Shown: in pieces, positions 34,651-46,800 of the stretch
Position numbering within the stretch: the stretch's first letter is position 1
Layout of the letters: each line of letters opens with the position of its first letter
NCBI RefSeq assembly: GCF_964340395.1
Contig: NC_135567.1
Span: 3,793,399 to 3,857,398 of the forward strand
DNA length: 64,000 nucleotides
From: Glandiceps talaboti
Taxonomy: Eukaryota; Hemichordata; Enteropneusta; Spengelidae
Direction of reading: 5' to 3'
Notes under the pieces: model-generated
What the model was told of the DNA's origin: nothing
The model's input: the letters and a program-made list of their open reading frames with translations, nothing else
The model's database searches: none
Position numbers and translations under genes: made by a program

Positions 34651-36079
34651 TCTTTCAAAAAATCTTTATTATGAGTTGTCTGTATTACCTCTTTTTTGAC
34701 TTATAGAATCAATATATTGTTTTAACCATGATACCATTGGTATCTACAACTATAGATTTCTATATACCAAACTGTTCCCATTTTACTTCTGTAAGACCCA
34801 CTCCTCTCCTCACAACTGACAATTCATTTACTATATGTCATATGGTTGTCAATGTCAGCAGTGATTTGATGACATGGTCTGATATTATGATACCAAACCC
34901 AACACCTAAACCATTAATTTATGGCAACACTGGACTGTTCATTACCATGGTTACACGGATGATATAGTAAAAGTGAACTTGTTTTGATCATTTCATAACC
35001 ATAGCTTATAACAATGTAAAGTACAGTGTCTACAATCAAAATAATATTAATTTAATTTTTGAGTGGTCACTAAATGCCAACCTACAGGTTATTTCACAAG
35101 TAGTTTGCATATGATGTGGAGTGATAGGATGCCAAAATCACAAAATAATGCTAAACTACACAACATAGTTAGTCAAAGTAAAATGTGACCCTCCCCTATC
35201 CCATTTTCTAAAATATGGTCTTTCTCCAACAATTGATTTGTAAAGGTTGACCCCCCCCCCCATTCCTCCTCCTCCTAATTCCCCCTGGCTATACCCCCCC
35301 CCTTTAATTACTGAAGGCTTCCTAATTTAACTTGTTCCATCAGTGCATTTGACGCCATGTTTATATAAATAAATTTCACTTTTTAAAACTATATACAATG
35401 GAATCCAGTTGTCCTGAAACACAGTATTCTGTCGACAAAAATAATATTCATATTGCTACATTTTACTGTCAGTCACAGCAAAAATCCTACCAACATTACT
35501 ACTTGTGGTACATTTCTTTCTATGAGATACCAGTATTTAAGCAGATCATCACCAACTAAGTATATATTGTTACTCCATGTATATTGACAATCTAAGACAT
35601 TGGTAACCTATGCAAAAAAACATGTAGCAATGTTGATAACATTTTGGTTCTCTACATTGTAGATGATGAAATGTAGTAATTCTAGTATAAATGTTGACAT
35701 CCTAGATGATAAATTTGTAGCATAGTAAGATTTTGTGTTGAACCACACATTGTTCTGTTTTAGGTTAACTGGTTTCTATTGTAACTTAAGACATTGTACA
35801 ATTTTGATGAATGTCTTTGTCAGAACATATAACTGATGACATTCAGTTCACAATTCTAAAAGTTGTCCACAAAACAATACTTAGTGTAAATTGTGTATCC
35901 TCACTCACTACCTCTACATGTTATTAATGATGTGTCATCAACATGTTCCCTCACAACACTTTTTGACATCAGGATTTACCTAAAGCAAATGTACAGTTAG
36001 TTCCCCTCATGTTTGCTGCTGACAACTGTATGGCATATAGTAAATAAATTGTCAGTTGTGAGGAGAGAATTTGGTCTTA
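34651..36079. other. Intronic sequence, no gene recognised
   Basis: C-runs at about 35251-35261 and 35296-35304. A segment at 35185-35250 matches 15225-15290. ORF 34728-34967 has no motif. Confidence 0.45.
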
Positions 36080-36375
36080 CAGAAGTGACTGGCTTTGAAT
36101 CTGCAGGTTGCAGGTTTGAGCCCCATCGCTGCTGTTTGTTTCTGAGTGGCTAAAGTCCTTGGGCAAGATTTGAACCGTGCATGTGCTTCAATCAACCCAG
36201 CTGTCTAATTGGGGACCTGGTAGGATAGAGGTTGCAGTTTGAATGCTTTAAACCTGTGCACTTATAAAGGCTGTAATGAAATGTATGCTCCCCAGGGAGT
36301 TGAGGAAGTATAAAGGGCCGTTGTGTCGCTATAGATCCATGCTAGGGGTAATAAATGCTAGGGGTAATAAAAGCG
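36080..36375 (+). mobile_element. tRNA-derived SINE
   Basis: Begins with a tRNA-like head: GGCTTTGAATCTGCAGGTTG, then GGTTTGAGCCC at about 36113, a good Pol III B-box. The body contains CCTTGGGCAAGATTTGAACC, TAATTGGGGACCTGGTAGGA and CCCAGGGAGTTGAGGAAGT. The 3' end is a doubled ATGCTAGGGGTAATAA. The same element occurs in reverse orientation at 56.9-57.4, 58.3-58.7 and 59.6-59.9 kb, which defines it as an interspersed family. The A-box is weak. Confidence 0.75.
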
Positions 36376-36479
36376 AGAAACAATCGTGTATTGTGTAATA
36401 GATACAGTTTAGGTATTTGTTAATATGTATTACTGATTAGGTACCCTCCCATCCCCTATGACACGGAATGGAGACATGT

Positions 36480-37620
36480 TTTAACAGGAATTAGTTGCAA
36501 CAAATATTTACCTCTGTGATTGAATGTAGAAATGGTTTAAAACAAATTAGTGACAACAAAGTGATACTAAAGAGTGTGTCAGTCACATAAAGGAAATGAC
36601 TGGATTTTGGTAATTGAATGGGAAATTAAAATTCATGGTCAAAAGTCGAGATCTGAAAAGTAAGTTTACACCAACTACATTGTAATGTAGGGATAAACTC
36701 TTAAAGTTGAATGAAGTCTCCACATATTAAAGCTTTTGACTTTTGCAGTAAATCATGATTGTCCATGTATATTCATTAAAAGTTACATAAACACCAAAAG
36801 TAATGCATGCACACTTCATTTCTCTGCTTCTCTTGTTCTACATTACATTATTTTTAAACATACATGCTACAGACTCTATGCAAAACACAGTTTGATTTTG
36901 ATAATTCAACTAACAGGTCAGGGTCAAAGGTCACTTTCTTTCAACAGAACTTGCAAGTGATTATATGGGCTTACACACTTGAATGGATGTTCTTTGTATT
37001 GAAGTTTTTACGTTATGCAACTTAATATATTGATTTATTACTCAAAATATGGCCACCATTCATTAAAAAGTTATATGAGCACTATAAAAATTATCCTTGT
37101 GTATATTTGTCTTCTGCTATATTAACGATGGACTTGATTTAAAAGAAACTGGCAACAAATAAATATGACAAAGTGATAGTTGTGTAATAGGCAATAAATG
37201 GCTGAATTTTGATAATTGACCTTGAAGGTTATCAAGGTGAAAGGTCAATATCTTAAAAGAAAGCTTGTACCTGATAATAAAAGGGGTAGACACTTGAATG
37301 GAGTCTCTATGTATGATAGTTTTTAGTTATGTCATAAATATTGATTTTAAACTACTAATATGGTTGCCATTCAATCAAATTTGCATATGTTGCAAATAAA
37401 GTGATGTGTGTATGTACCATATGACCTGTCATATTTTTGGCAGGTTTGAAAGAAATTGGACATGTCATCTCTGAGAAATAACATATTACAGATGCACGGT
37501 CAATAGGATTGATGGACAGACAGACGGATGAAGGGAGGGATGAATACATGTACAGACTGCCGGACGGATGGAATCCACTCTAATAGCCCCCCTTCACAGG
37601 ACTGCATATAAGGATGGCAC
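36480..37620. repeat. Family C: degenerate about 270-bp tandem repeat with tetranucleotide end
   Basis: Roughly three diverged copies of a unit are seen. Landmarks are GGTCAAAGGTCACTTTCTTT-like text, CACTTGAATGGAGTCT-like text and ATATGGCCACCATTCATTAA-like text, at about 36600-36800, 36890-37090 and 37190-37390. The last is followed by GACAGACAGACGGATGAAGG and GGACGGATGGAATCCACTC at 37513-37578. The layout of tandem core then GACA/GACG tract recalls family B, but no terminal hairpin was found. Confidence 0.5.
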
Positions 37621-38542
37621 CTTCGGCTGTATGTAAAATATTGACATCACAAATTGCAAAGTGGTTATTTAATTGTTTCATACTGTAAACTGTTTTATAC
37701 AACAAAATAAAATTATACAAAATGCTGTTTTGTATACTTCTTTATTCAGAGGTAGGTCAGAATATCATCCCTTGGCCACGTTTTGGGATGATATCATGAC
37801 CATACTGACAGAGTGTGAAATATTTGGCAGCATTGCAGAAATTACATGAGAGACCAAGTTGAGTGTATATTTCTGCTATCCTTTCAAAAGATTGTGTGGT
37901 TGTATATATCTCCCATCCCCCTAAAATATCATGCACCCTAATTTGATGTTGATCTCTAAAATATTAATCTGTGAAACCATTGTTCACAAAAGCTGTTGCT
38001 AGGTACATTTGCATACATCTTTAGAATATTTATTCATTTGTCTATTAATCCCTGTCCCCACCCCTAAAATATCCCCCAACAAGTTTTTGTGAAAGCAGCC
38101 TTAATATCAAATTGTAAGCTTTATTGAAAAGAAGTATCATCCAAACACACAAACAGACCTAGTAGAAGTGAGTCACCAATGCAATGGTTGTGAGTTGTGT
38201 GTTTCTGAACTTTCTTTTATGTCTGTTCATATTGCTTGAATTAGTTGTAAATTAACTTTGAATAAACAAGGGTAATCCCCTAGGCTAATCACATCTCTAG
38301 TCTGTTACAAAAACATGTCAAAATATAACTCTATAGAATTTCTATAGTTTTCTACAAAATATCTATAAAATCTTTTTGTAAGGGGAGCTGATTTTTTTAT
38401 GAAAATATGCCGGTACTTACCTGATATCAAGTTAAATTATTGTAAAAATATTCTCTGAAAAAATCAATTGACCTCACATTGGGATGTGTGTATATGTCAC
38501 AGAGTAGATAAATAAGATATTAGTCATCTAAAATCAACTTAC
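37621..38542. other. Intron 3' of the 38543 exon in transcription order
   Basis: Contains a family A 5'-module scrap at 37995-38060 (GTTGCTAGGTACATTTGCAT). 38330-38542 is homologous to 13921-14125 and more weakly to 6150-6308, the intron flanks on the donor side of the other ankyrin exons. Confidence 0.6.
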
Positions 38543-38641
38543 GTCATTAGCAGCATTTACTTGGGCCCCAGCTTCCAGCAACAATTTACAGATATCCAAA
38601 TGCCCGTTCTCAGCTCCATAATGTAGACTTGTCTTCCTGTC
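38543..38641 (-). CDS. Ankyrin-repeat exon (second seen)
   Basis: A 99-nt minus-strand exon with acceptor ...TTTAATTATAG and donor GTAAGTTGAT. It encodes 33 residues, one canonical ankyrin repeat: TSLHYGAENGHLDICKLLL, then EAGAQVNAAND. It is in phase with the 14126 exon downstream and the 55533 exon upstream. Asp-Arg-Lys at its start continues the DERDW loop end of the preceding exon, as expected between adjacent repeats. It is the best match to the ankyrin consensus of the four. Its product would be part of a cytosolic or membrane-associated scaffold; no other domain is visible in the window. Confidence 0.92.
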
Positions 38642-38866
38642 CTATAATTAAAAGACACATTATGTATTAATCCTCCTGTTATAATATTGCAATGTATTAT
38701 ATCAATAATATGTGTAAAATTACTTGAAATGTTTCCCAAGTCTCATTATTATTATATAGTTTGGTTGATGTTCACATAGAAAAAACTATGTATTTAAAAT
38801 TTGACGTTATTTGTATTTATTACATGTAATTTGTACTGTAAAAGTATTTATTTTGATAAAATACCT

Positions 38867-38893
38867 GGGTGGGTGGGTGGGGGGGGGCGGGGG
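38867..38893 (+). other. Predicted G-quadruplex motif
   Basis: GGGTGGGTGGGTGGG followed by further G-runs satisfies the four-G-tract rule with 1-nt loops, the most stable class. On the transcribed (minus) strand of the ankyrin gene it is C-rich. Seen directly; folding is inferred. Confidence 0.8.
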
Positions 38894-40380
38894 TAACCGG
38901 AACCAAACAATTATTTTTATTTGGCCTCATCCTCATGTACATCCTGTACTACACAATGCATATATTACAAATCTATCTGTGTAAGACTGAGACAGTGAGA
39001 ATGAAATGAAACAATCCAGTAGTAGTAGTAGTAGTAGTACTAACAGAATGACATGATAAACTACACCTCAAGAAGTGTTTTTCTAAAGAACTACTGATAT
39101 ATACCCAGGCATTTTATTGGGGGTTCCATTATTTATTTCAAGATATCATAACTTTACTCGATTAAGGCCCCTATTTTCCAGCAAAATGAATGCACATGAT
39201 ACTAGCGATATGCAACTCTATGAAATTTTACTATATTAAGACCTCAATTACTGGGGTTTCCATAAAAATTTATGTACACAATACTAGTATGCAACTCTAT
39301 GTAAATTTTACCAGATGTCCCCCATCTTGTTTATGCACATTTGCTGCATAGAGATTTGGTTATCTTTTCGCTACATTACTTGACTGTCTGGAAACCATGG
39401 TAACAAAAATGGGGAAATGTCACAAAACTGGCAGAGTTTTCCATATATTTTACCATGGCAATATATTCGTTGGCGAGTGTATGTCAATTATAGCAACCGT
39501 ATGTCTTATGATGTTTTCCACCTGACCAACCAACCAACCAACCATTCCTGCCATGTCTCACATCACTCATCTTAATTCATACCCTGCTGTATATAGGTTA
39601 CATAGGTTGACAACCCCCTGCATAGATACTATGATGAATACAAGACAGTGCCAACATGTTCTCCTGAATGGCTAGTAGATGGCTTTACAAACTATCAATA
39701 CCTGTTTGGGGGCCAGCGACCAATTTTACAGGTCACCTATACTTTTCATCACTTCCCAAGGGAATAGAAAAATTATTCTGTGTATAATAACTAACAAAAA
39801 GCCAGTATGCATGTCTATTTGACCTTTGACCTATTATCTCATTTGACCTTTGACCTTATCAGTTGTATGTTTCGTACACAACTTTACATGTTTTGTCTAT
39901 ACATATATAGTAAACAGCTGACTGTCTAACTTCACTAAGTGACCGTCCATGTAATTTTAGTTCAAATAAAATGTTTTAATATTTCATAGGTATTTGATTA
40001 GCCTGTGATCAGAAGGGGTTATTAATCTTAACTTGGGGGAGGGGGTTATTAATTTTAACTTGAGGGAGTGGTAGGGTATTTATTCTGGATACAAATACCA
40101 TATTATTTTTAGTACATGAATGATATCATACATTAGGTGGAACAATACATACTTTGTTTATATCAGACACTTTCATTAATTATTAAAACTAACCAGCCAA
40201 TGAATGTATTATTTTTTACAAATTGAATTATTGCGTATTTATTGAAATGTAAACTGTAGACAGGATTATCTATGATTGCATTTGATAGCCTTGAATTAGT
40301 TTTAATAAATCACCAATTAATTATTGAAATTACAGTACAGTATGGGTATGTGACTAGTGTACCAAATAAGGTTGAACAGT
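38894..40380. other. Intronic sequence with small microsatellites
   Basis: (AGT)n at about 39018-39040, (ACCA)n at about 39526-39543 and a doubled ATTTGACCTTTGACCTTAT near 39820-39860. No gene recognised. Confidence 0.5.
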
Positions 40381-40690
40381 GTGTTTGTGTCTATCTGTCT
40401 GTCTGTCTGTGTGTCTGTCTGTCCACAGGGAGCTCAGGCTCAGTTAGTTTTGTTTACAAATATAAACAAACAAGTAATCAAACAAACAAATAAACAAAAC
40501 ACAAACAAGTAAAAACAAACACACAAACAAACAAATAAACAAGTAAACAAAGAAATAACCAAAACAAGTAAACAAACAAACAAACAAACAAACAAACAAA
40601 CAAACAAACAGGTAAACAAATAAACAAAATAAAACGACAAATGAGTAGATACATACATGAGTAAACGACAACAAACCAACGAACAAACAC
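40381..40690. repeat. (CTGT)n then (AAAC/AAAT)n microsatellite
   Basis: TGTCTGTC repeats at 40396-40424 and an AAACAAAC/AAATAAAC tract from 40460 to about 40690 with interruptions. Minus ORFs through it (FVCLFVCL repeats) are artefacts. Confidence 0.93.
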
Positions 40691-41312
40691 CCCACCCCCA
40701 CCCCCCCGAAATGGTCACATCTGGAAATAACCCACAAGGGTTGAGACTGATCAAGTACTATGAGTACTATTATAATTTTCATATCCTGGAAAAAATGACG
40801 TAAATTGACTTCAGCTCAGTCAAAAATCCACCTCGCTAGAACAAATATGCTTAGAACTCACATTTTACCAGGCGAAATTGACAATAAAATGAACAACGAC
40901 GGTGAAGTACCTTTTAGTGATCATAAATGACTGGAAAGAATTCAACCTATTTTACAAAAGTTCAATGATACTGTACTGTACACTGGCAATACAATGTATG
41001 TCAATAATAAATAAAATTATATGGGAGACAATTTCAGGAGATAACTTGGTTATGGAGTGAACCATTCATTGCATTATTTTGAAGAGGATATTTTATTTTT
41101 CCATATTTTTTTTTTAATTTGATACTTTTAATTCCACATTATAGTTTACTTTAATACAAAGGTAACAACACTCTGAAATTTCTACTTTATAGTTACCATA
41201 GTTACCAAGAATGTTGAATAAATGGTTATTAATTTGAAAGGAAAATAGATCTCGTCTGTTTTATTTGTTGTCACAGTTTACCCCTAAAGTTAACATGCAG
41301 ACAGACAGACTG
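40691..41312. other. Intronic sequence, nothing recognised
   Basis: Starts with a C-run at about 40691-40707, then AT-rich sequence without gene signal. Confidence 0.5.
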
Positions 41313-41349
41313 ACAGACACAATTATACATACATACATACATACATACA

Positions 41350-41381
<32 letters not shown>

Positions 41382-41715
41382 CATACATATACATACATAC
41401 ATACATACATACATACATACATAGCATACATACATACATATGCATGCATGCACGCACGCATACATACACACATACATACATACATACATACATACATACA
41501 TACATACATACATACATACATACATGATTGTACATACATACATACATACATACATACATACATACATACATACATACATACATACATACAAATGTACATA
41601 CATACATACATACATACATACATACATACATACATACATACATACATACATGTGTACATACATACATACAGACAAATATACATACAGACAAATACACACA
41701 CACACACACACACAC
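41313..41715. repeat. (ACAT)n microsatellite, about 0.4 kb
   Basis: ACATACAT tracts broken by short interruptions (GCATGCATGCACGCACGC near 41443, GATTGTACAT near 41526, AATGTACAT near 41590, GTGTACAT near 41651), ending in CACACA. The repeated interruptions suggest internal duplication of blocks of about 60 bp. All ORFs here (YIHT/VCMY repeats) are artefacts. Confidence 0.97.
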
Positions 41716-42476
41716 TATCCTCTGTACAAGTGAATGTGTCTACTATTCTCTACATAGTCTATACCTAGGCTACCATATTGGTTCATTATCCATACATCAG
41801 ATATGATTATATCATATCAACTACAAATACTGTATGAGTCATATCTTAACAAAATTACATTTACAACATCAGGGGAAATAAATATCTGGTTGCTATGAAT
41901 ATATTCACAAAGTCTATTTTAATATCTGTAACTTACAAATATAAACAGGGGTACCGGTACATAGCGTAAACTTGTGATTTTGTCAACAATTGACTTCATC
42001 ATTAGAAGCAATTTACTTTGAAAAAAATATGAAATGTAGAAACTGACATTTGCTGAGTACAGAGGTTTTGTATTATTGAAGAACCCAATATAGGCATGCT
42101 TTCTTTAGGGGATGGCCAACTTCATTCCATAAAAGGGATGTGCTACCTTGGTGACACAAGTACTCATTTGAAGCATAATTATGAATACAATAATACAAAC
42201 ATTTCTGATTAAGTTCTCAATAAATAAAGGTTTTACTTGATATATTTTGAATTATCGTAAGATGACATTATCCTTGCATACTTTCACCATGTGGTGTTCA
42301 ACTTGAAGAGTATGTTTATTGATACTGTAACTATAATAAGTCTCCAACAGCAAAGCTGAAGGGGCTAATTAGTCAGGATGCCAAGGTCCTAAAAGTGGCT
42401 TAAAACAAGAGTTACCTTACATGGTTTGAAGTACAATTTTTGACATCATTTGACAATATTCTATCAGTATCCACAA
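41716..42476. other. Spacer between two ACAT microsatellites
   Basis: AT-rich, no gene or known repeat recognised. Confidence 0.5.
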
Positions 42477-42832
42477 TACATACATACATACATACATACA
42501 TACATACATACATACATACATACATACATACATACACACAAACACACACACACACACATACATACATACATACATACATACATACATACATACAAACATA
42601 CATACATACATACACACACACATACATACATACATACATACATACATACATACATACACACAAACACACACACACACACACACACATACATACATACATA
42701 CATACATACATACATACATACATACATACATACATACATACATACACACACACATACATACAGTACATACATACATACATACATACATACATACATACAT
42801 ACATACATACATACATACATACATACATTCAG
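42477..42832. repeat. (ACAT/ACAC)n microsatellite, about 0.36 kb
   Basis: Alternating ACAT and ACACACAC blocks (ACACAAACACACACAC at about 42535 and 42657), ending in TCAGTCAGTCAGTCA. Open frames are artefacts. Confidence 0.97.
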
Positions 42833-43309
42833 TCAGTCAGTCACAAGAAACATAACAATGATTATCTAGTTTTACGAGAGGTATTCTGTGTCAATATGAT
42901 ACCCCTCCACTGCAACGACGATATTTGTATTGCACATAATGGTATGAGAGTGACTACAAATTGAAGAATGTAAGCTGATAATATTATGATAATAAGTTTA
43001 TAATACTCATTACAAACACATTTACCAGATAAATACTTATATAAATAACTAACGGGACAGGGGAAATGAAAATAGTTGTCAAGCAACTAATCTAGTCCAG
43101 CCCCGATAAATACATTTAACAATGAATATGATCTGGGCACATCCAATATGATACAATAAATCTGGGATTCCAAAACTTACAAATACATACATTTGTCCAT
43201 TGGGCCAACTAAAAGGTCACTGACACCCCCCCCCCCCCATTTGTAAAACCGAAAACAAGCTGAACACCTTTTTAACTCTAAAAAGTCAATTTTGAATGTT
43301 AACTCAATT
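42833..43309. other. Spacer, nothing recognised
   Basis: AT-rich; a C-run at about 43228-43239. The minus ORF at 42862-43086 has no motif. Confidence 0.5.
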
Positions 43310-43800
43310 GTCTATTAATCCCTGTTGTAATCTTTGCAATATATGTGATCATTTGGCTGTTGCTATGGGTGTGGTCTTGTTGCTAGGCACATTTGCATAC
43401 ATTTTTTGAATGTTTATTCATTTGTCTAAGAACCCTGTTCTCTGTGAAATACACCACCATTGGTTGTTGCTATGGGCGTGGTCATGGTTGCTAGGGAATT
43501 TGCATACATTTTTTGAATGTTTACTCACTTGCCTACCAGATGATGTTGTTATTTGACCAAAATATACTGCCATTTGGTTGTTGCTAAGTGCGTAGTCATG
43601 GTTTTAGGGCCAATTTTGTGAAAATATTTTGAGGAAAATCCGCAGAATAACACTTTCAGAAACACCTCACCAAGTTTTAGACTCATTGACCAAGTACTTT
43701 TAGATATAACTTTTTGATCAAAAATGAACATTTTTACACCTAATTTGCATATCACTCATGGAATCATTGTATGCTTAATATTTCTTCATCCTTACATCCC

Positions 43801-43801
<1 letters not shown>
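43310..43801 (+). mobile_element. Family A element, copy 10, left part
   Basis: Two or three 5' modules (GTTGCTATGGGTGTGGTCTT, GGCACATTTGCATACATTTT), then the core up to CTTCATCCTTACATCCCTAGA, where the LINE begins. The rest of the same copy resumes at about 49056. Confidence 0.82.
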
Positions 43802-43831
<30 letters not shown>

Positions 43832-46800
43832 ACACTTTATTTTAGCCGTTTAGAAAATTTTACATTTCTAATTTGGTATTTAAACAAAATAAAGTTAATA
43901 ATGATCTATGAAATATAAATATTAAAGTATACAGTAGTTCTAGTGTGTGTCTATTGACTACATGTATCATCCAGGTATATGTAGAGAGCGGTTATAATAT
44001 CCTTATGTTTTGATTGTAGTATATATCTAAATTGCTCTCCTCTATCTAAGTTTATAAAGTTTGAGTTGAGGGTAGTGATAATACTAAACATTTTTTCTCT
44101 TTGTTTTGTATATAATTTACAATGAATTAGATGATGTCTTTCATCTTCTATTTCTTTACAATGTGTACATAGTCTGTCTTCTACTGGTGTTTTTGGTTTT
44201 GTATATCTACCCTTCTCAATGGCAAGTTGATGGCAACTTAATCTAAATTTGGCTATTGTTTTGATGTGTTGTTTATTGTTCATTACTTTAATGTATTCTT
44301 CTTGTTCCAGGGAATTTTTGAAGTTGTTGTATGTACGTAACTTAGAGTTTTCCCTTTTGTTATTTTCATTCCATTGATTGATATAATATTGTCTAATTGA
44401 GTTGTATAGTTCTTGTTTTGTTAAATTGTTGATATTCTTGCTGTTATATAATTGTATATTGTGTTCAAAGGTAGTTAGCCATGAACCTGTGTAATCATTG
44501 TTCTCCATGTCATTCATTGCATAATAGGCTAAGTTGTTATTGTCTAATGTCTTGAGGTATTTGTAATAGTTTATTGCTGAGTAGTATATTCTACTAATCA
44601 GTGGTTCTCTCCCAAGTTCCATTCTGCATCCTATTTTGCTCACTCTGTTGCTGACATTTAATATTTGGCGACAAAAACGTAGATGGAATTTTTCTGTCTC
44701 TGTTTTGTCCCAAGTTGTTTGATTTTGGAGAACACCCCATATTTCGCCAGCATATGTCAGGATAGGTAGCTGTGTTGTATTCATGAGTTTTTCCTTTATC
44801 TTAGTACTGTTTATCTTTGTCGAATATATCTGTGACTGGATTCTTGCAGCTTTGCTGGCTTTGTCTGACAATCTGGTTGCTGTGGAGCTCATAGAGCCAT
44901 TTGTCTTGAATGTTACACCGAGATATGTGTATTGTTCTGTAGTTTTTATTTCTTCCAAGCCACATTTGAATTGTCTTGTATCTTGTTTGCATCCTGATTT
45001 TCTAAATACCATTATTTGTGTTTTGTTTGTGTTTACTTGCAATCGCCAGTCTGTTGTGTATCGATGAAGGTAGTCCAGTGCATTCTGTATTCCTTCATAG
45101 GATGTTGACATCAATGCAATATCATCTGCATACAACAGGCTGTTGATTGTTTTGTTATTAAGCTTTGGTGCATTTGTTTCAATGTTTGCGAGTCCGGTAG
45201 TGAAATCGTTTACAAAGATATTAAACAATGTCGGGCTTAGTGGACAGCCTTGTTTAACTCCATTATCAATTTGGAACTTTTCTGTTATCACGTCAGTTAA
45301 TTTCACGATGAAGTTCATATTTGTGTACATGTTTTTCATTATGTTGTATACATTTCCGTTGATGTTGTTACATAGTAATTTATAGAGTAGTGCTTTCCTC
45401 CAAATTGTATCAAAACACTTTTTGAGGTCTACAAAGCAACAGTAGATTTTCTTATTTCTTGAATGGTATTTCTTTATAATAGTGTGCAGTGTAAGAATAT
45501 GGTCGATAGTTCTATGTTTGCGTCGGAAACCTGCTTGGTTTGGGTGGATGATGTTATTTCTTTCCAGATAGTTTGATATTCTATTGTTAATGATCATACT
45601 AAATAATTTAGCTATCACATTACCAACTGAAATACCTCTGTAGTTGTTTGTGTCTGTCCTGTCTCCTTTCTTGTGTACTGGGGTTACAACGCTGGTATTC
45701 CATATTTTTGGATAGATTCCTGTATCTAGTACATTGTTGTATACTTGTGTCAGTGCTTGTTTAACTTTGATGTTGCTGTATTTTACTAGTTCTCCTGGAA
45801 TGCCGTCTGGTCCACTTGCTTTATTATTTTTTATTGATCTTGTCACTTGTACCACTTCTGATAGTGTTATTGGTTTATTTAATTCATGATTGTTTTCCAT
45901 TTCATTTTCTAATTGTATTAGTTGTGTTTCTATTTCTTGTATTCTATCCGGTGTGGTAGTGTTATTTTTGCCAATTTGTTGGAAGTGTTTAGTCCATATA
46001 GTGTGCGGGATTTCTTTCAATTTGTTGTTTTCTTTGGTATTTGTGATAGAATTTATCTTCTGCCAGAAATCTTGTACATGTTCATTTTCATCTGCAAGCT
46101 CTATTTGTGATAGTATTTTTTGTTGTTTGTCTTTCTGCATTCGTTTTACATATTTCCTGAAGTCTTTTTTCTTGGTGTAGTACATTATTCTAAGTGTACC
46201 ATCTGTTGGGTTTCTTTGTAGCATATTTGCAATCGTTTTCAGTTCTTGTTTCTTCAGGTTGCACTGTCTATCTGTGTAATTCATTTTCCTTCGTTGTGTC
46301 TTCTTCTTTGATTTCCTCTTTATGGAACATATGTTTGCTATTTGATGTATCATCTCTTGGAATTTCATTGCCATTTCATTACTTGTGTTATTTGTATTAT
46401 TTTTTGTAAATGTGGTCACAATATCCTCGCTTTCCTTTGTCTTCATGTATAGTTTGTATATTTCTTTATTCATTGCATTCCATTGGTAGCTTTGATGTGC
46501 AGGTTTTAGGTTTACATTGGTATCAGTAGTTTGTCGGTATTTTGGTATTTTGACGATAGTTTTGATAGGACAATGGTCACTTGATGGATGAAGTTTCTCA
46601 ACTTTGAAATGGATGATATACTTTAGTAGTTCTTCATTTACTAATGTGTAGTCCACTGTACTTGCACCATGATAACCATAGCATGTGAGTTGACCTGACC
46701 AATCTCCTGATGTCCGTCCATTGAGTATTTGTAGATGGTTTAATTTACATAGTTGTATTAGTTCTTCACCAAATTGATTTTTCCATGTATCAGTGTTTCT

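Noticed and set aside
36080-36375. A functional tRNA gene
   Set aside because: Only a B-box-like segment is clear; no cloverleaf with anticodon and acceptor stems can be drawn, and the sequence recurs with a SINE body.
41261-42964. ORFs with YIHT or VCMY repeats, up to 174 codons
   Set aside because: Translations of ACAT/ACAC microsatellites; all frames are open because the unit has no stop.
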